64,000 nucleotides of DNA from Aquila chrysaetos chrysaetos (lineage: Eukaryota; Chordata; Aves; Accipitriformes; Accipitridae): positions 186,001 through 250,000 of the forward strand of contig NW_024470386.1 in assembly GCF_900496995.4 (NCBI RefSeq), in the 5' to 3' direction. The translations under genes and the position numbers were made by a program. Positions 46,481 through 57,814 of the stretch are shown here, piece by piece. The notes beneath the pieces are model-generated. The model had not been told where the DNA came from. It was given only the letters and a program-made list of their open reading frames with translations, and ran no database searches. Position 1 is the first letter of the stretch. Each line of letters starts with the position of its first letter.

Positions 46481-47270
46481 AGTTTCAGGTGCCTTTTAGT
46501 TTTTCTGGTTTGTTACCTTCTACCCTTTCATTCTGTCCAGAAAACGAAGCCTGTTTCCTTTGTCATTCCTCAAGAACTCTGTTGGAGAGATCATTGGTGG
46601 CTCAGTGTTGGGCATTGCACGTGTGCTGCCCACCGCCCTGGGTTGGGAAGAGCGAGCTCAGCACAGGACTGTGCTGAGACACTTGGACAGTCTCACGGGT
46701 GAAGGGAGGGAAGCACTTGACTGTGCATGACAGAAGTTCTGAAAGATGATGGAGCATGGTTTTAAAAATGAGTATTTCTGCAGAACACTACCACAGGGTC
46801 TTTTCCTCTGGAAAATATTTCCCTTCCTAGTTTTCCTAATTTCACTTTCCCAGGTGGCTCCATTGATTTAAGGAAAACACAGTTATTGCACCTGTGGAGG
46901 TCCCGTTCAGTCATTTTTCTGAGAGCACTGTTCCTGAAGAGCCACTCTGTAGGTCCATCTCAACAGATGTTCTCATTCTCACTGAAGCTGGCGGACACAT
47001 GCTTTGCAAGTGTCTAAGATCTTAGGGTTGTGGTCAGCTTCACACAGGTCAGCAAGTGAACATATCAGCTGAGGTTTGGTTTATGGCTCACTGGGACATT
47101 ATAACTTGTCAGAGAACAAGGCCTGGATGGTGAATGGTCACTTCATTACGTACCCAGGGCTGTCCCACAGGTGACACTCAGATGAAGTGAATCTCAAGCT
47201 GACTGGAGAACCCAGGGGATCTCCAAGGACAGCATGTGCTTGAGGCGTGTAGTGACTGGAGCCCCACAAA
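46481..47270. other. No gene or 5' LTR recognised upstream of the ERV
   Basis: This is where a 5' LTR, primer-binding site and gag leader would be expected, but nothing matches the 3' LTR at 55008-55707. The ERV therefore seems truncated on its 5' side. Confidence 0.55.
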
Positions 47271-48350
47271 GTGAGAAATCTCTCAGGATGGAATCTACCT
47301 CCGGCGGCGGCTCCCCCTCAGGTGGCCGTAGTACCTCCACCAGTACCACCGTTGCCCCTGCCTCCACCACCACCAGCACCGGAATTAGAACTACCTCCGG
47401 CTGCATGTACCAGAAGTAGGACTGCCGTATCTGAGGGAGCTTCTTTATATCCCTTACGAGAGGTACCCCTCGGAGGCAATCAAAGAGGCATCGGGTTTGT
47501 GGCAGTCCCATTAAATACCACAGATGTCAGAAATTTTACGAAAGAAATGGGGACCCTATTGGATGATCCCCTCGGAGTAGCTGAAAAGCTGGACCAATTC
47601 CTAGGCCCCAATACTTATACCTGGGAAGAAATACAGTCCATTTTAGGGATCTTATTTACTGCTGAGGAGAAGGGAATGATTAGGCAAGCTGGGATGAGAA
47701 TTTGGGAAAGACAGAATCAGGCGGGACCCCCGGGAGACCAAAAATGGCCAAATGTGGATCCCCACTGGGATCATCAGCAACCCCAAGGAAGACAGAATAT
47801 GAGGGATTTAAGAACATTAATTATACAGGGAATAAGGGAAGCGGTTCCCCGAGGGCAAAACATTAATAAAGCATTTAATGAACAACAAGGGAGAGATGAA
47901 TCTCCAACAGAATGGTTGGAAAGATTACAGAAAAGTCTACAAATGTATTCTGGAATTGATCCGAATACAGTAGCTGGAACCGCACTCCTTAGAGCACAAT
48001 TTGTGGCTAAATCCTGGGGGGACATAAGAAGGAAATTAGAAAAACTGGAAGACTGGCAAGAAAGAGGATTAGAAGAGTTACTTAGGGAAGCACAGAAAGT
48101 ATATGTTAGGAGAGATGAGGGAAAACAAAAAGCAAAAGCTAAGATCTTAGTAGCAGCAGTAAGAGAAAGTCAAAAAAATAAGACCCCGTCCGGAGAGAGA
48201 AGAGAAAAAGGAATAGAGAAAACACCCAGGGGACAGCCTTATCGAGAGAGATTTACAGTTCCTGTTTGTTGCTATTGTAACAAGAAAGGACATGTTCAGA
48301 GGAACTGTCGTAAGCGGGAACAAGATGAAAAAATACTCAAAGAAGAATAG
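47271..48350 (+). pseudogene. gag: ERV gag, N-terminally truncated
   Basis: Open frame of 359 codons without a natural ATG at its left end. A proline-rich stretch (first ~60 residues, p12-like) is followed by a capsid-like core (containing DDPLGVAEKLDQFLGP), a basic region, and one nucleocapsid zinc knuckle of the form CX2CX4HX4C at 48267-48308. It ends at TAG 48348, followed by G-rich sequence. In gammaretroviruses this amber stop is read through to make Gag-Pol. The matrix region and myristoylation signal are not seen, in line with 5' truncation of the element. Otherwise it has no internal stop. Confidence 0.85.
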
Positions 48351-49848
48351 GGGTGCCAGGGGCTATATCTTCTGGGGACTTCAACATCAACGGAGCCCTT
48401 GATAAAATTATTAATTGGTCCCCATAAGGAAGGAGGAAGTTTTATTTTTGGTGAACACAGGGGCTAAAAAATCCACTATGCAAAAACTTCCGAAAGGAAC
48501 AGAAAAAGGGAAGGGTTTTATGTCAGTAGTAGTAGGAGCAAAAGGGGAACCTTTTAAAGTACCTGTTTTAAAAGATGCAGAAGTAGAAACAGAAAAGAAA
48601 ATTTGCCTTAATGATTTACTTTTGCTCCCTGAAGCGGAATACAATTTATTAGGAAGGGATTTGATTTTGAAATTAAACTTAGGCATTCAAAGTCAAGGGG
48701 ATAAGTTGCAGATTAAATCAGATACTCTAACACAAGAAGATGAAAAAGCCATTGACCCTGCAGTATGGTATAGGGAGGGGGAAATTGGAAAGATAGAAAT
48801 GGACCCCATAAATGTTCAAATAATAGATCCAAATCGTCCAATTAGAGTCAAACAATATCCTATACCAATGGAGGGTCGAAAAGGGTTAAAACTTGTAGTT
48901 GACAGACTTCTGGAAAAAGGAACTTTAGAACCACGTATGTCACCTCATAATACACCCATCCTCCCTGTAAAGAAACCGGATGGGTCATACAGGATGGTAC
49001 AAGATCTGAGAGCTGTAAATGAGCGAACAATTACCAAATTCCCCGTTGTGGCAAATCCTTATACTTTACTGAGTCATATATCTCCCAAACATACTTGGTA
49101 TAGTGTGATAGATTTAAAGGATGCTTTTTGGGCCTGCCCTCTGGATGAGGGATCTAGAGACTATTTTGCTTTTGAGTGGGAAGACCCCACAACAGGACGA
49201 AAACAACAATTAAGATGGACTGTGCTACCACAGGGGTTTACAGAGTCACCCAATCTATTTGGACAAACTTTAGAAAAAATATTACAAGATTTCACATTAC
49301 CCAAGGAGGTGAAATTATTGCAATATGTGGACGACTTATTAATAGCAGGAGAAACTGAAGAGGAGACCCGACAAGCTACCCTTAAATTGTTAAACTTCCT
49401 AGGGGAAAAAGGATTAAAGGTGTCCCGATCAAAATTACAGTTTGTAGAACAGGAAGTAAAATACTTAGGACATTGGCTGAGTAAAGGAAGGAAAAAGTTA
49501 GATCCTGACAGGGTATCTGGGATACTATCCTTGAGACCTCCACAGACTAAAAAGGAAATTCGGCAAATATTGGGATTATTAGGATATTGTAGACCATGGA
49601 TTGAAAGTGATCGCGAAAAGGTAAAATTCTTGTACGAAAAACTAACTAAGAACCAACTTAAGTGGTCTACAGAAGATGACCAAAAATTCGAGGAAATAAA
49701 AAAGACATTAATACAAGCGCCTGTATTGAGCCTCCCAGATCTAGAAAAAAACTTTCTATCTCTTTGTGAATACGTCAAACCAAACAGCATATGGAGTTCT
49801 GACTCAAGACTGGGCAGGAATAAAAAACCCCATAGGGTACTGTTCTAA
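48351..49848 (+). pseudogene. pol: ERV protease and reverse transcriptase, frameshifted
   Basis: After the gag TAG the gag frame stays open for about 35 codons, then coding moves by one base to the frame open from 48415. The retroviral aspartic protease motif appears as LVNTGA: the catalytic aspartate codon is AAC (48454-48456), so the enzyme would be inactive. Reverse transcriptase follows, with LPQGF and the catalytic YVDD (49324-49335). The frame is lost again at about 49760-49770, between the thumb/connection region and RNase H. Up to that point there is no internal stop, so decay is modest. Confidence 0.88.
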
Positions 49849-51853
49849 GTTACTTGATCCAGTAAGCAGAGGATGGCCCGCTTGCCTCCAAGCTTTAGTT
49901 GCTATGGCATTATTAATAGAGGAAGTTAGAAAAATTACCTTCAATGCTCCTCTAAAGGTGTACACCCCACACAATGTCAGAAAAATGTTACAACAAAAAG
50001 CAGAAAAATGGTTAACGGATAGCCGGGTCCTCAAATATGAAGCAATACTAATTGACTCCCCTGACCTAGAATTAAAGGTGACCTCTGCTCAGAGTCCAGC
50101 ACAATTTTTGTTTGGGGAACCATCAGAAGAATTACAACATAACTGTTTAGAAGTAACTGAGACCCAAATCAAGGTGAGACCAGATTTAAGGGATATTGAA
50201 TTAGAAAAAGGAGAAATACTGTTTGTGGATGGCTCCTCCCGAATGGTAGGAGGGAGGAGAAAATCAGGATATGCGATAATTAATAAGGACTTAAAGCTTG
50301 TGGAATCAGGACCTCTAAGTCCATCGTGGTCAGCTCAGGCCTGTGAGCTGTACGCCCTATGCAGGGCCCTGGAGTTACTAAAAGGAAAAAGTGGGACCGT
50401 ATTTACAGATTCTAAATATGCATATGGGGTGGCCCACGCTTTTGGAAAAATTTGGGAGGAAAGAGGTTTAATTAATACTCAAGGGAGAAATCTTATACAT
50501 CAAGAATCAATAGTAAAAATTTGAAGGGCATTAAGAGAACCAAAAGAGATAGCAGTGGTACATGTGAGAGGACACCAAAAGGGATTAGATTACTGAACCA
50601 GAGGAAATAATTTGGCAGATAAAGAGGCCCAGGAAGCAGCCCTAAGGACTCAGGTCGCTAAAATTAAGGTAGTACAAACCAAGGGGGATACCAGTGAAGA
50701 AAGACGGGAGGAAGGAGAGAAGAAGTTTACCCCTGAGGAACGAACAAAATTGAAAAAAATAGGAGCTAAGTTAGAACAAGGAAAATGGACGCTGCCCGAC
50801 GGGAGAGAAACGTTGCCAAAAGCGTATGCCAGACAAATATTGGGACGTTTGCATGCGCAAACACATTGGGGTACAAAGGCATTGAGTGATCACTTCCTTA
50901 AACAATTTGGCTGTATTGGGATTTTTGAAATAGCAAAACAAATTACACAAGGCTGTTTAACCTGTCAAAAGATAAATAAGAAAGCGTTTTGACAAGTAGC
51001 TACGGGAGGTAGAAAAACACCTTACAGACCTTTTGAGAGAGTACAAGTTGATTTCACTGAATTACCCAAGGTAGGGAGGATAAAATTTTTATTGGTAATA
51101 GTAGATCATCTAACACGGTGGGTAGAAGCTTACCCTGTAGCATGAGCTACGGCACAGATGGTGCTAAAAATTCTATTAGAACACTTGATACCTAGATATG
51201 GGATAATCCAGTACATTGACTCTGATCAAGGCACACACTTCACTTCCAAAGCAATAAAAATATTATGTCAATCATTAGGTATTCAGTGGGAATACCACAC
51301 TCCGTGGCATCCACAAAGCTCAGGGAAAGCAGAAAGGATGAATCAACCAATAAAACAACAGTTGGCTAAATTAATGATTGAGACCCAAATGCCTTGGACA
51401 AAATGTTTACCATCGGCACTTTTAAATATAAGAACGAAGCCACACAGTGAGACTGGATTATCACCACTCGAAATGTTATACGGTATGCCTTTTTCTCACG
51501 GGATGCCTCTGGGGAATAATGTAGTTGAAGATCAAAATATCCGAGAATATATAATTACTATCGGGAAAAGATTAAAGGAACTAAGAGAGATTGGGATGTT
51601 GGCTCAAACACCACCATTAGGATTTACAATTCATCAGTTAAAACCGGGAGATAAGGTTCTAATAAAAACATGGAAGGAAGAAAACTTATCTCCCCGCTGG
51701 GAAGGACCTTTTCTTGTTTTATTAACTACAGAAACAGCTGTGAGAACTGCTGAAAAAGGGTGGACGCACGTGTCGCGAATAAAAGGTCCAGTGAAGGAGT
51801 GGAAAATAACATCTGAGCCAGGAGAAACTAAACTAACCATCAAACGGACTTGA
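49766..51853 (+). pseudogene. pol: ERV RNase H and integrase, four in-frame TGA stops
   Basis: One frame throughout. RNase H carries acidic motif residues (FVDGSS, ACELYAL, FTDSKYAYG). Integrase has an N-terminal HHCC zinc module (HAQTH ... CLTC, about 50850-50970) and the catalytic triad as Asp 51050, Asp 51224 and Glu 51332, with 35 residues between the last two (DD35E). In-frame TGA codons lie at 50522, 50594, 50990 and 51143. No frameshift was seen. A C-terminal domain follows to TGA 51851. All catalytic residues I could check are present, so breakage is by stops only. Confidence 0.88.
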
Positions 51854-51981
51854 AGAGGCCTCACAATTGACTGGTAGGGGTATATGTGTATCCTTAGAGA
51901 CTCCAGACCCAAGTGAATCCCAGCTCGTTGGGTGAGGCCGTGGAAAGAACCATTGTCGTATGGGAGGAGTACCCCAACTGA

Positions 51982-52236
51982 CGACGCGGGACAGCAGAAC
52001 CCCGAGTCGAGCTAGTACTCAAGCTTTGTCCAATTTGTCGCCGGTGCAGTCTGTGTCTTATTTGCCATTGTTATTACTGTGGGAAATATATAATCCATTA
52101 TAACGGATCACAACAAGTATATTTAGTGACCACACTATCTCCTTTTCGTATTAGATGTAGACGTATTAATCAATTAGAAATACTAACGAGAAAAAGATAT
52201 TTTTGTTGTCGAACTAACAGGGTTGTAGTAGTATAA
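51982..52236 (+). CDS. Short cysteine-rich open frame between pol and env
   Basis: Stop-to-stop frame of 84 codons (TGA 51979 to TAA 52234) with no ATG, so a spliced leader would have to supply the start. Its middle holds CPICRRCSLCLICHCYYCG, seven cysteines spaced CX2CX2CX2CX2CXCX2C, followed by hydrophobic and basic stretches (FRIRCRRINQLEILTRKRY, FCCRTN). Gammaretroviruses normally have no gene here. It could be an accessory frame of this ERV lineage, a relic of env leader sequence or a chance open frame. No homology is claimed. Confidence 0.3.
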   Translation, partial: RRGTAEPRVELVLKLCPICRRCSLCLICHCYYCGKYIIHYNGSQQVYLVTTLSPFRIRCRRINQLEILTRKRYFCCRTNRVVVV

Positions 52237-52534
52237 GATAAATTGCTGTGGGAATTTTATTATGACTATTTCTATATAATATATACAAAAACTTTTAATT
52301 CCTACCAGGGAAAACAACAATGGGGATCATTTAAGTATTAGGATACCTATAAAACACACTGAACTTTTGGAACATAGAACACAAATTGGACTAAGAGCTA
52401 ACCCTACAATCCCTTGAGTGTTTAGAACAGACCACCTCTTAAGGAAGAGGGCAAGACCGGATAGGGAACCGGTGGTGCGGCTAAAAGGGTCTGCCAAGGG
52501 CTGCAACCCCTCAGGGCTATGACCGCCGACCACT

Positions 52535-53835
52535 ATGGCCCTTACCGGACCTCTTCCAGTTCTGCTTGGGGTGAGTTCTTTGACCCTGGCTACGGAAAAC
52601 AACTGCAGTCAACGTATAGTGACTCCTAGAAGGGGACGGATAAGTTCCCTAACCTTAGTATATCGTACTATCTATGACTGCAAGGGTCAGAAAATTGGAA
52701 GCTACATTTACAACCAAACCCGGTATGCTTTATGCAGAGAAGAAAACAGAACTGTATGCTATGATCCAAAGGAACTCCCTTATCAATATTGGGTCGAGAT
52801 TAGAACAAATGATCAAAATGGGAGATTAACAGGATCAAGTAAACAAAATTACTAATTTAACCATACCCGCCTGGGTATCCTTTGATGCATGTGATGCAAT
52901 TGACGACAACCCAGACACAAAGTGTGGGAGTGTAGAGTGGAGAAAATATTATTCAGAACAACCAAAGTATTTATGTCCAGGAGCCGGGCATTGTCAAATT
53001 AATGCAAACTACCGGCGCTCTAAAACGGCAAGATATCAATCTGCCCACTTATGTGGCAGGAGGAGATGGGGGTGTGTGTGTTGGGCAACCCAAAACTGGA
53101 GATATGAAAGTCACTGTGGAGAAATACAGGCCTCCATAACCGCGGGGCCTGTAGATAAAAACTGCAGCACCCGTAGCTGTAATCCTGTCTACATAACTAT
53201 TAAAAACCCAGAAAACTGGAAACAGAAACAAATAGTTTACCTTGGGCTTAAAATCTGTGGGACAGGAGGGGACCCAGGCATTGTCCTGAATTTACAGATC
53301 AAAGAAAAGTCTAGAGAATCAATACAACATCGATTATTGTTTAACTCCTTTTATCATGAAATAGAGACAGGAATAAAATATGAAATTCCCACAGTTGCTA
53401 AAAATTTATTTGTAAACCTTGCAGTAAATATCGCTAAATCGTTAAAAGTGACTAATTGCTATGTTTGCGGAGGAACAAACCAAGGTGAACGATGGCCATG
53501 GGAAGCCATGGAGAGCAACATAAGTAATCCCCAAGTATGGAAAACAGTGGGAAAGGATAATAGGAAACAACAATGGGTGCTTCAAACGAGTATAATTGAG
53601 AAGAGTTGTTGACAAAACCTAAGGGATGATGGAAGGCAAGTAGGTAACCTGGAGTGTGAAGAAGGTTTTCTATGGAATGAAACACGGAATAATTGGGATA
53701 GGTGGGGAAACCCACTGGAAATAAATAATCAATTTAAAAATTGGACAAATGAAACGAATATACCAAATGGTTGGCCAACCCCTAAAGGACATTACTGAAT
53801 TTGTGGCAGATTAGCTTATACATGTTTGCCCAAAG
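52535..53835 (+). pseudogene. env: ERV envelope, surface subunit (SU), broken
   Basis: The ATG at 52535 begins a hydrophobic signal-like leader (MALTGPLPVLLGVSSLTLA). The first frame ends at TAA 52853, but related coding continues one frame away from about 52830-52850. It carries several N-X-S/T glycosylation sites, many cysteines and a CYVC (CXXC) motif at 53457-53468, as in gammaretroviral SU, where it mediates disulphide linkage to TM. In-frame TGA stops lie at 53610 and 53796. A further one-base frame change lies at about 53831-53838, so a complete product is impossible. Confidence 0.8.
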
Positions 53836-54751
53836 AACTGGACAGGGTCCTGTGTATTAGGAACTATAAGACCCAGTTTTTTCCTATTACCCATAAATCA
53901 AAGAGAACGACTAGGAGTTCAAATATATGCAGAGACCAATGAGTTAAGAAAAAGACGTCAAAAAACAAAACCTACAAATTGGGAATTGGAAAGATAACGA
54001 ATGGCCTCCTGGGAGAATTATTGCCTATTATGATCCAGCTACATGAGCAGAAGACGGATCTTGGGACTATAGAACCCCAATATATATGCTTAATAGAATA
54101 ACAAGGTTACAAGCTGTAGTGCAAATAATCATAAATAAAACTGGAGATACACTTGGATTAATTACCAAACAAAATGCCAAGATGAGAACGGCTTTGTATC
54201 AAAATCACTTAGCTTTGGATTATTTGTTAGCACAGGAAGGGGGTGTTTGTGGAAAATTTCATCTTAGTAATTGTTGTTTAGAAATTGATGATGAAAGAAA
54301 AGCTGTGAATGAACTTGTAACGGAAATGAAGAAAATTGCACATGTCCCAGTTCAGACTTGGGATGGAATTAACCTAGGGGGATTATGGAGAGACTTCATG
54401 AACAGTGATTGACTCAATAAAATTGGGATAGTTGTATTAAGAATATGTGGAGAATTGTTAATAATTCCATGTTTAATACCTTGTTTTACTAGACTAATAC
54501 ATTCGGTTATACAAGGAACACAGATATCTGCTGTACCTGTTGATCCAGAATCTGGAAAAGAAAAGGCCCATTCCCTAATCATAATAAAAACAAAAGAAGA
54601 TCCGAGATTGATACCAATTCCGCAAGTGTTAACACGATTGGAAATGAAAACACGAATCAATACCATAAAAAAGGAAATGGGGGACTGTGAAATATATTCA
54701 CCTGATTCGTGTCAATATAAAACAATGCTAGGGCCGCATGGTGAAATGTGA
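53836..54751 (+). pseudogene. env: ERV envelope, transmembrane subunit (TM), broken
   Basis: A basic RKRR cleavage-like site lies at 53947-53958. The frame changes near 53990. Then follow a leucine-rich heptad region, a segment ([11 protein letters not shown]) preceding a CX7CC cysteine motif (Cys 54248, Cys-Cys 54272-54277), a hydrophobic membrane anchor (about 54425-54500) and a cytoplasmic tail ending at TGA 54749. In-frame TGA stops lie at 54044 and 54410. Gammaretrovirus-type TM normally shows CX6CC; the extra residue here is unusual but read directly from the sequence. The order and motifs make the subunit call firm. Confidence 0.85.
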
Positions 54752-54989
54752 CCCTCTCTGCATATGTAATCGTTAACCGTTTTGCTTGATCTTGTATAAC
54801 CTGTAGGACTAAGGGAAGTAGGAGAGTAGGTATATAGCTCTTGCTTCCTGCAAAAGCCATATAACAGTAGGAAATTACGAAAGTTGGAAACGAAATAAAA
54901 TCAGACATCAAGTAGAAATCGAAAAATACTTTACACGGTCTCTCGGAAGTAGTGGAATCCTATAGTTGCACAAGAATTTGCAAAGGTTT

Positions 54990-55006
54990 AAAGAAAAAGG
55001 GGGGGA
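54990..55006 (+). promoter_or_regulatory. Polypurine tract of the ERV
   Basis: Run AAAGAAAAAGGGGGGGA just before the 3' LTR. This is the standard primer site for plus-strand DNA synthesis and fixes the LTR start at about 55008. Confidence 0.85.
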
Positions 55007-55007
55007 T

Positions 55008-55707
55008 TGATATAGAGAACAAACTGCTTATCGCTTAATGATTATCTCTCTGTAACTTTACATACCAAGGACTGGTGTTTGTCAAGGATTAAGCCTGTCA
55101 GAGACTGGTACTTGGGAATCATGAGCAAGAAGGAACCAAGAGCGATCACCAGACTTAACTAAGTGTTCGATGAATTTACGGTCTTGTTAAGAAGGCACAA
55201 GTAGAGGCCTTGCTTGAATAGATAAGGCCGGAAAAGATAAGAACTCCTGCCTTCGTTCCCATCCTTCCTGGTAGATAATTTAGCTTAAACTACCCATATG
55301 GTTCTATACCACTAATGAGAACTTAGATAATAAGAACACTAACAAGCACGAATGTATCAAAACACGTAAAGGACCACACTGCGCAGAATCACCTGAGGAG
55401 GGTCAAACAGCGGACAAGTGAGGAAGACTATGGAAGACCACCAGAGACCCTTCAATGCGCCTGCGTAGAGGACATTTGCATATGCTAATAGTTTCCCAGA
55501 AAACTAATGAATATGTATAACATTTCTCAGAAATCTAGTGAATATGTATGTAGAACCTGTACTTAACCTGCACAATTAGACCCGACGGTGTGTGCCTTGG
55601 TAGAGCAGAGGCTCCCAGTGCACCCAGCGCTGTTTGCTTGCCTCTATTCGTGTAATAAATTGTAAACTTTAATTAGAATCCTGTTTTGGACATGATCATT
55701 TTTCACA
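55008..55707 (+). mobile_element. 3' LTR of the ERV
   Basis: Starts TGATATAGAG right after the polypurine tract and ends near TTTTTCACA (55707). An AATAAA poly(A) signal lies at 55654-55659. Its middle (55380-55500) is shared with the LTRs at 39.4 kb (same strand) and 40.2-40.3 kb (opposite strand). No TATA box was clearly identified. Confidence 0.85.
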
Positions 55708-55719
55708 ATACCGAGGGGT

Positions 55720-57300
55720 GTTCCCCACCCCTGAACACACCCTGCACCGTGCGCTGCCTGCACAGTTGGGCTGTGGGGCTGGACTGGTGCAGGGACAGGA
55801 GGGCAAACAGGAGCCACGGTGCTCCAGGAAGCTCCCACGCTGCCGCGACCTCAAAATTACCTTCACCCGGCGCCACTCAGATGTCTCTGGGAACCCCAGA
55901 CACACCACGAGCGGGAACCGCTCAGACCCGGCTTGCGGGGCTGTCCCTGGGGCCGAGCACTCGGGCCCGGGGCTGGTGAACTGGGCCATGGCAGGGCCCG
56001 TGGGTGATGACCGAGGTCTCCAGGTTTTCCCCCCCAGGACCCAGCTGCCCTGGGAGAGCGATACCTGCTCCTGCTCCTGCTCCTGCTGCTGCTGCTGCTC
56101 CTGCTGCTGCTCCTGCTCCTGCTCCCGCCCTGGCCCTTTCCCTGCTCCCCCCTCGCCCCGGCTGCCCCCAGCCCACCTCTCCCCCATTTCTCCTCAGGCT
56201 GCTGGGGCTCTGCCCCCTCCGGCCCCGCCCCAGGCCGGCTGTGACTGACAGGCCGCCTCCGGCTCCGCTGATTGGCTCGGCCATGGCACATGGCACAGCC
56301 ATGGCCAATGGCACAGCTGTTGCCTCTCCTCACAGAGCCCGCCCCCCCGCAGCTGCCTCTGGGCCAGCCGGGGCGGTGGGCCTGCAGAGAGAGGGCAGGA
56401 GGGGAGCTGCCCTGCGTTTGCTCGGGGTCAGCACGTCTTTCCCAAAACGCGGGTCTGTCTGTGCTGCCAGCCACAGCCCTGGGCAGGAGGAGCTGCCTGA
56501 CGGAAGCCGCTGGCATCGGCCAGGCCGGCACCCGGCAGGAGACGGGGCTCTGCCCCCGGTGGCACCGCCCGTGCTGAGCCCAGCGCCCAGGGCCTTCCTC
56601 AGGCCTCGCCTTCGCCGGGGCGGTGAGGAGGAGAGACGCCCTGTCCTGGCGCGGCCCAGGAGGAAGGACAGAGCCCCCACCACTCTCCCCACGGGGGCTG
56701 ACCGCTGTCCTTCGCCTCTGTCCCCGGGGCTCCCTAGCACTGGCAGGCCCCGCAGGGCCTCGGGGCCAAGCAAATGCGGGGATGCCGGGGGCTCCTGGGG
56801 CTCCGGGCGGCTTCAGGCACCTCCAAAGCTGAGGCGCGGCTGCCCCTTTGCTTCTGCGTGTGCCGTTCTTTGCTACCGTCTTGGCGGTCCAAACCGTTTC
56901 TCCTCGTGGCACGTGGACTGGACAGAAGCCGCTGCCCTGTTAGTCTGGGAGGACTTCAGGGAAACGAGGAAGTCGCAGCGCGTGCACAGGTACGAGGACA
57001 GTGAAAAGGAGCCACGTCAAAGTTTTTCTGCTGTTTCACGTCTGAACTCGGACATTTGCGTGCATCTCAGCACCAGAGTCGGGTTTTTTTCCTCCAAGCG
57101 GCACAGCTTTTTGCCAGAGAGAGTGAGTTGGGCTGAGCTGGCCTTCGGGATAGCTCGACTCCTTTCTTGTTTTAATTGTGTGCCTACGCTTTCCCTTTCT
57201 TCCCAGCAATTTCTTTCTTCCTTTCTCCACCCTTCCCCCCATCCAGTTCCATCCTCTGTCAAAGGTAATTACGATTCGACTTTCTGGACAGATCCTTGAG
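55720..57300. other. GC-rich segment, possible CpG island; no gene confirmed
   Basis: GC-rich DNA with a CTG/CTC trinucleotide run (56066-56128), an inverted CCAAT (ATTGG, about 56272) and a CCAAT (about 56301), and many CG dinucleotides. Frames of more than 300 codons are open on both strands (plus 56004-57299, minus 55863-56912), but they are low-complexity Pro/Ala/Gly/Arg-rich and show no domain. It could be a promoter/first-exon region; nothing recognisable lies downstream in this window. Confidence 0.35.
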
Positions 57301-57814
57301 TAAGTAGACACAGGATATAAGTATAGGCAGGTCTACGCCTTCAGGGCCGTAGGCTGAGCTATTCCACCTTTAAAGGCTAGATAGATGTGGGCTATGGGTA
57401 GAGTTACTGCTTGCCAGTTATTATTTCCTTTGGGGTCCTGTGGCAGTGATGGTAAGGTCATCAGCCTGCAGCTCGGCAGCAGTTAAAACTACCACTGAAA
57501 GAGCTTTGATGGCAAATGCTGTTCTGTGTGTTTCGTTTTCAAGAATCATTTTATTAAGCTAGATTTTTTTCTGTGCGATTAGGTGATGAGATCTTCTTGC
57601 ACTGATCTTCCGTTTCTGGAGCGCGTCCTGACAGCCTTTGTCATCCAGAGCTTTCCCCTCTGTTCCCAAGAGGAGTGATGACCATGACGTGGAGTGACTA
57701 ATGTGAGTAATGGCTTCACCAGTAGGCTTGGATTTAGTGAACCGCCATAGGCAAACAGGTGGAGCAGGAGCTCCATCCAATAATTTTGGTGTGCTGAAAC
57801 TCTAGAGAGAATGT
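57301..57814. other. No gene recognised
   Basis: AT-balanced sequence between the GC-rich segment and the pyrimidine tract. Only short frames without domains. Confidence 0.5.

Larger units (their letters stand above)
47271..55707 (+). mobile_element. 5'-truncated gammaretrovirus-like endogenous retrovirus
   Basis: Order gag - pro - pol - env - polypurine tract - 3' LTR over 8.4 kb. Features seen: a single CCHC zinc knuckle, a gag amber stop before pro in the type C arrangement, YVDD reverse transcriptase, RNase H, integrase with HHCC and DD35E residues, SU with a CXXC motif and TM with CX7CC. The 5' LTR, leader and matrix-coding part are not seen. The coding regions carry at least five frameshifts and eight in-frame TGA stops, so it cannot make particles. 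The LTR family also occurs at 39.3 and 40.0 kb. Confidence 0.9.

Noticed and set aside
46275-47200. Possible 5' LTR of the ERV
   Set aside because: No match to the 3' LTR and no primer-binding site seen. The repeated segment there is a separate local duplication.
56004-57299. 431-codon plus-strand frame and an opposing 349-codon minus-strand frame
   Set aside because: Low-complexity GC-rich composition, open on both strands, no recognisable domain. Kept only as a GC-rich segment.
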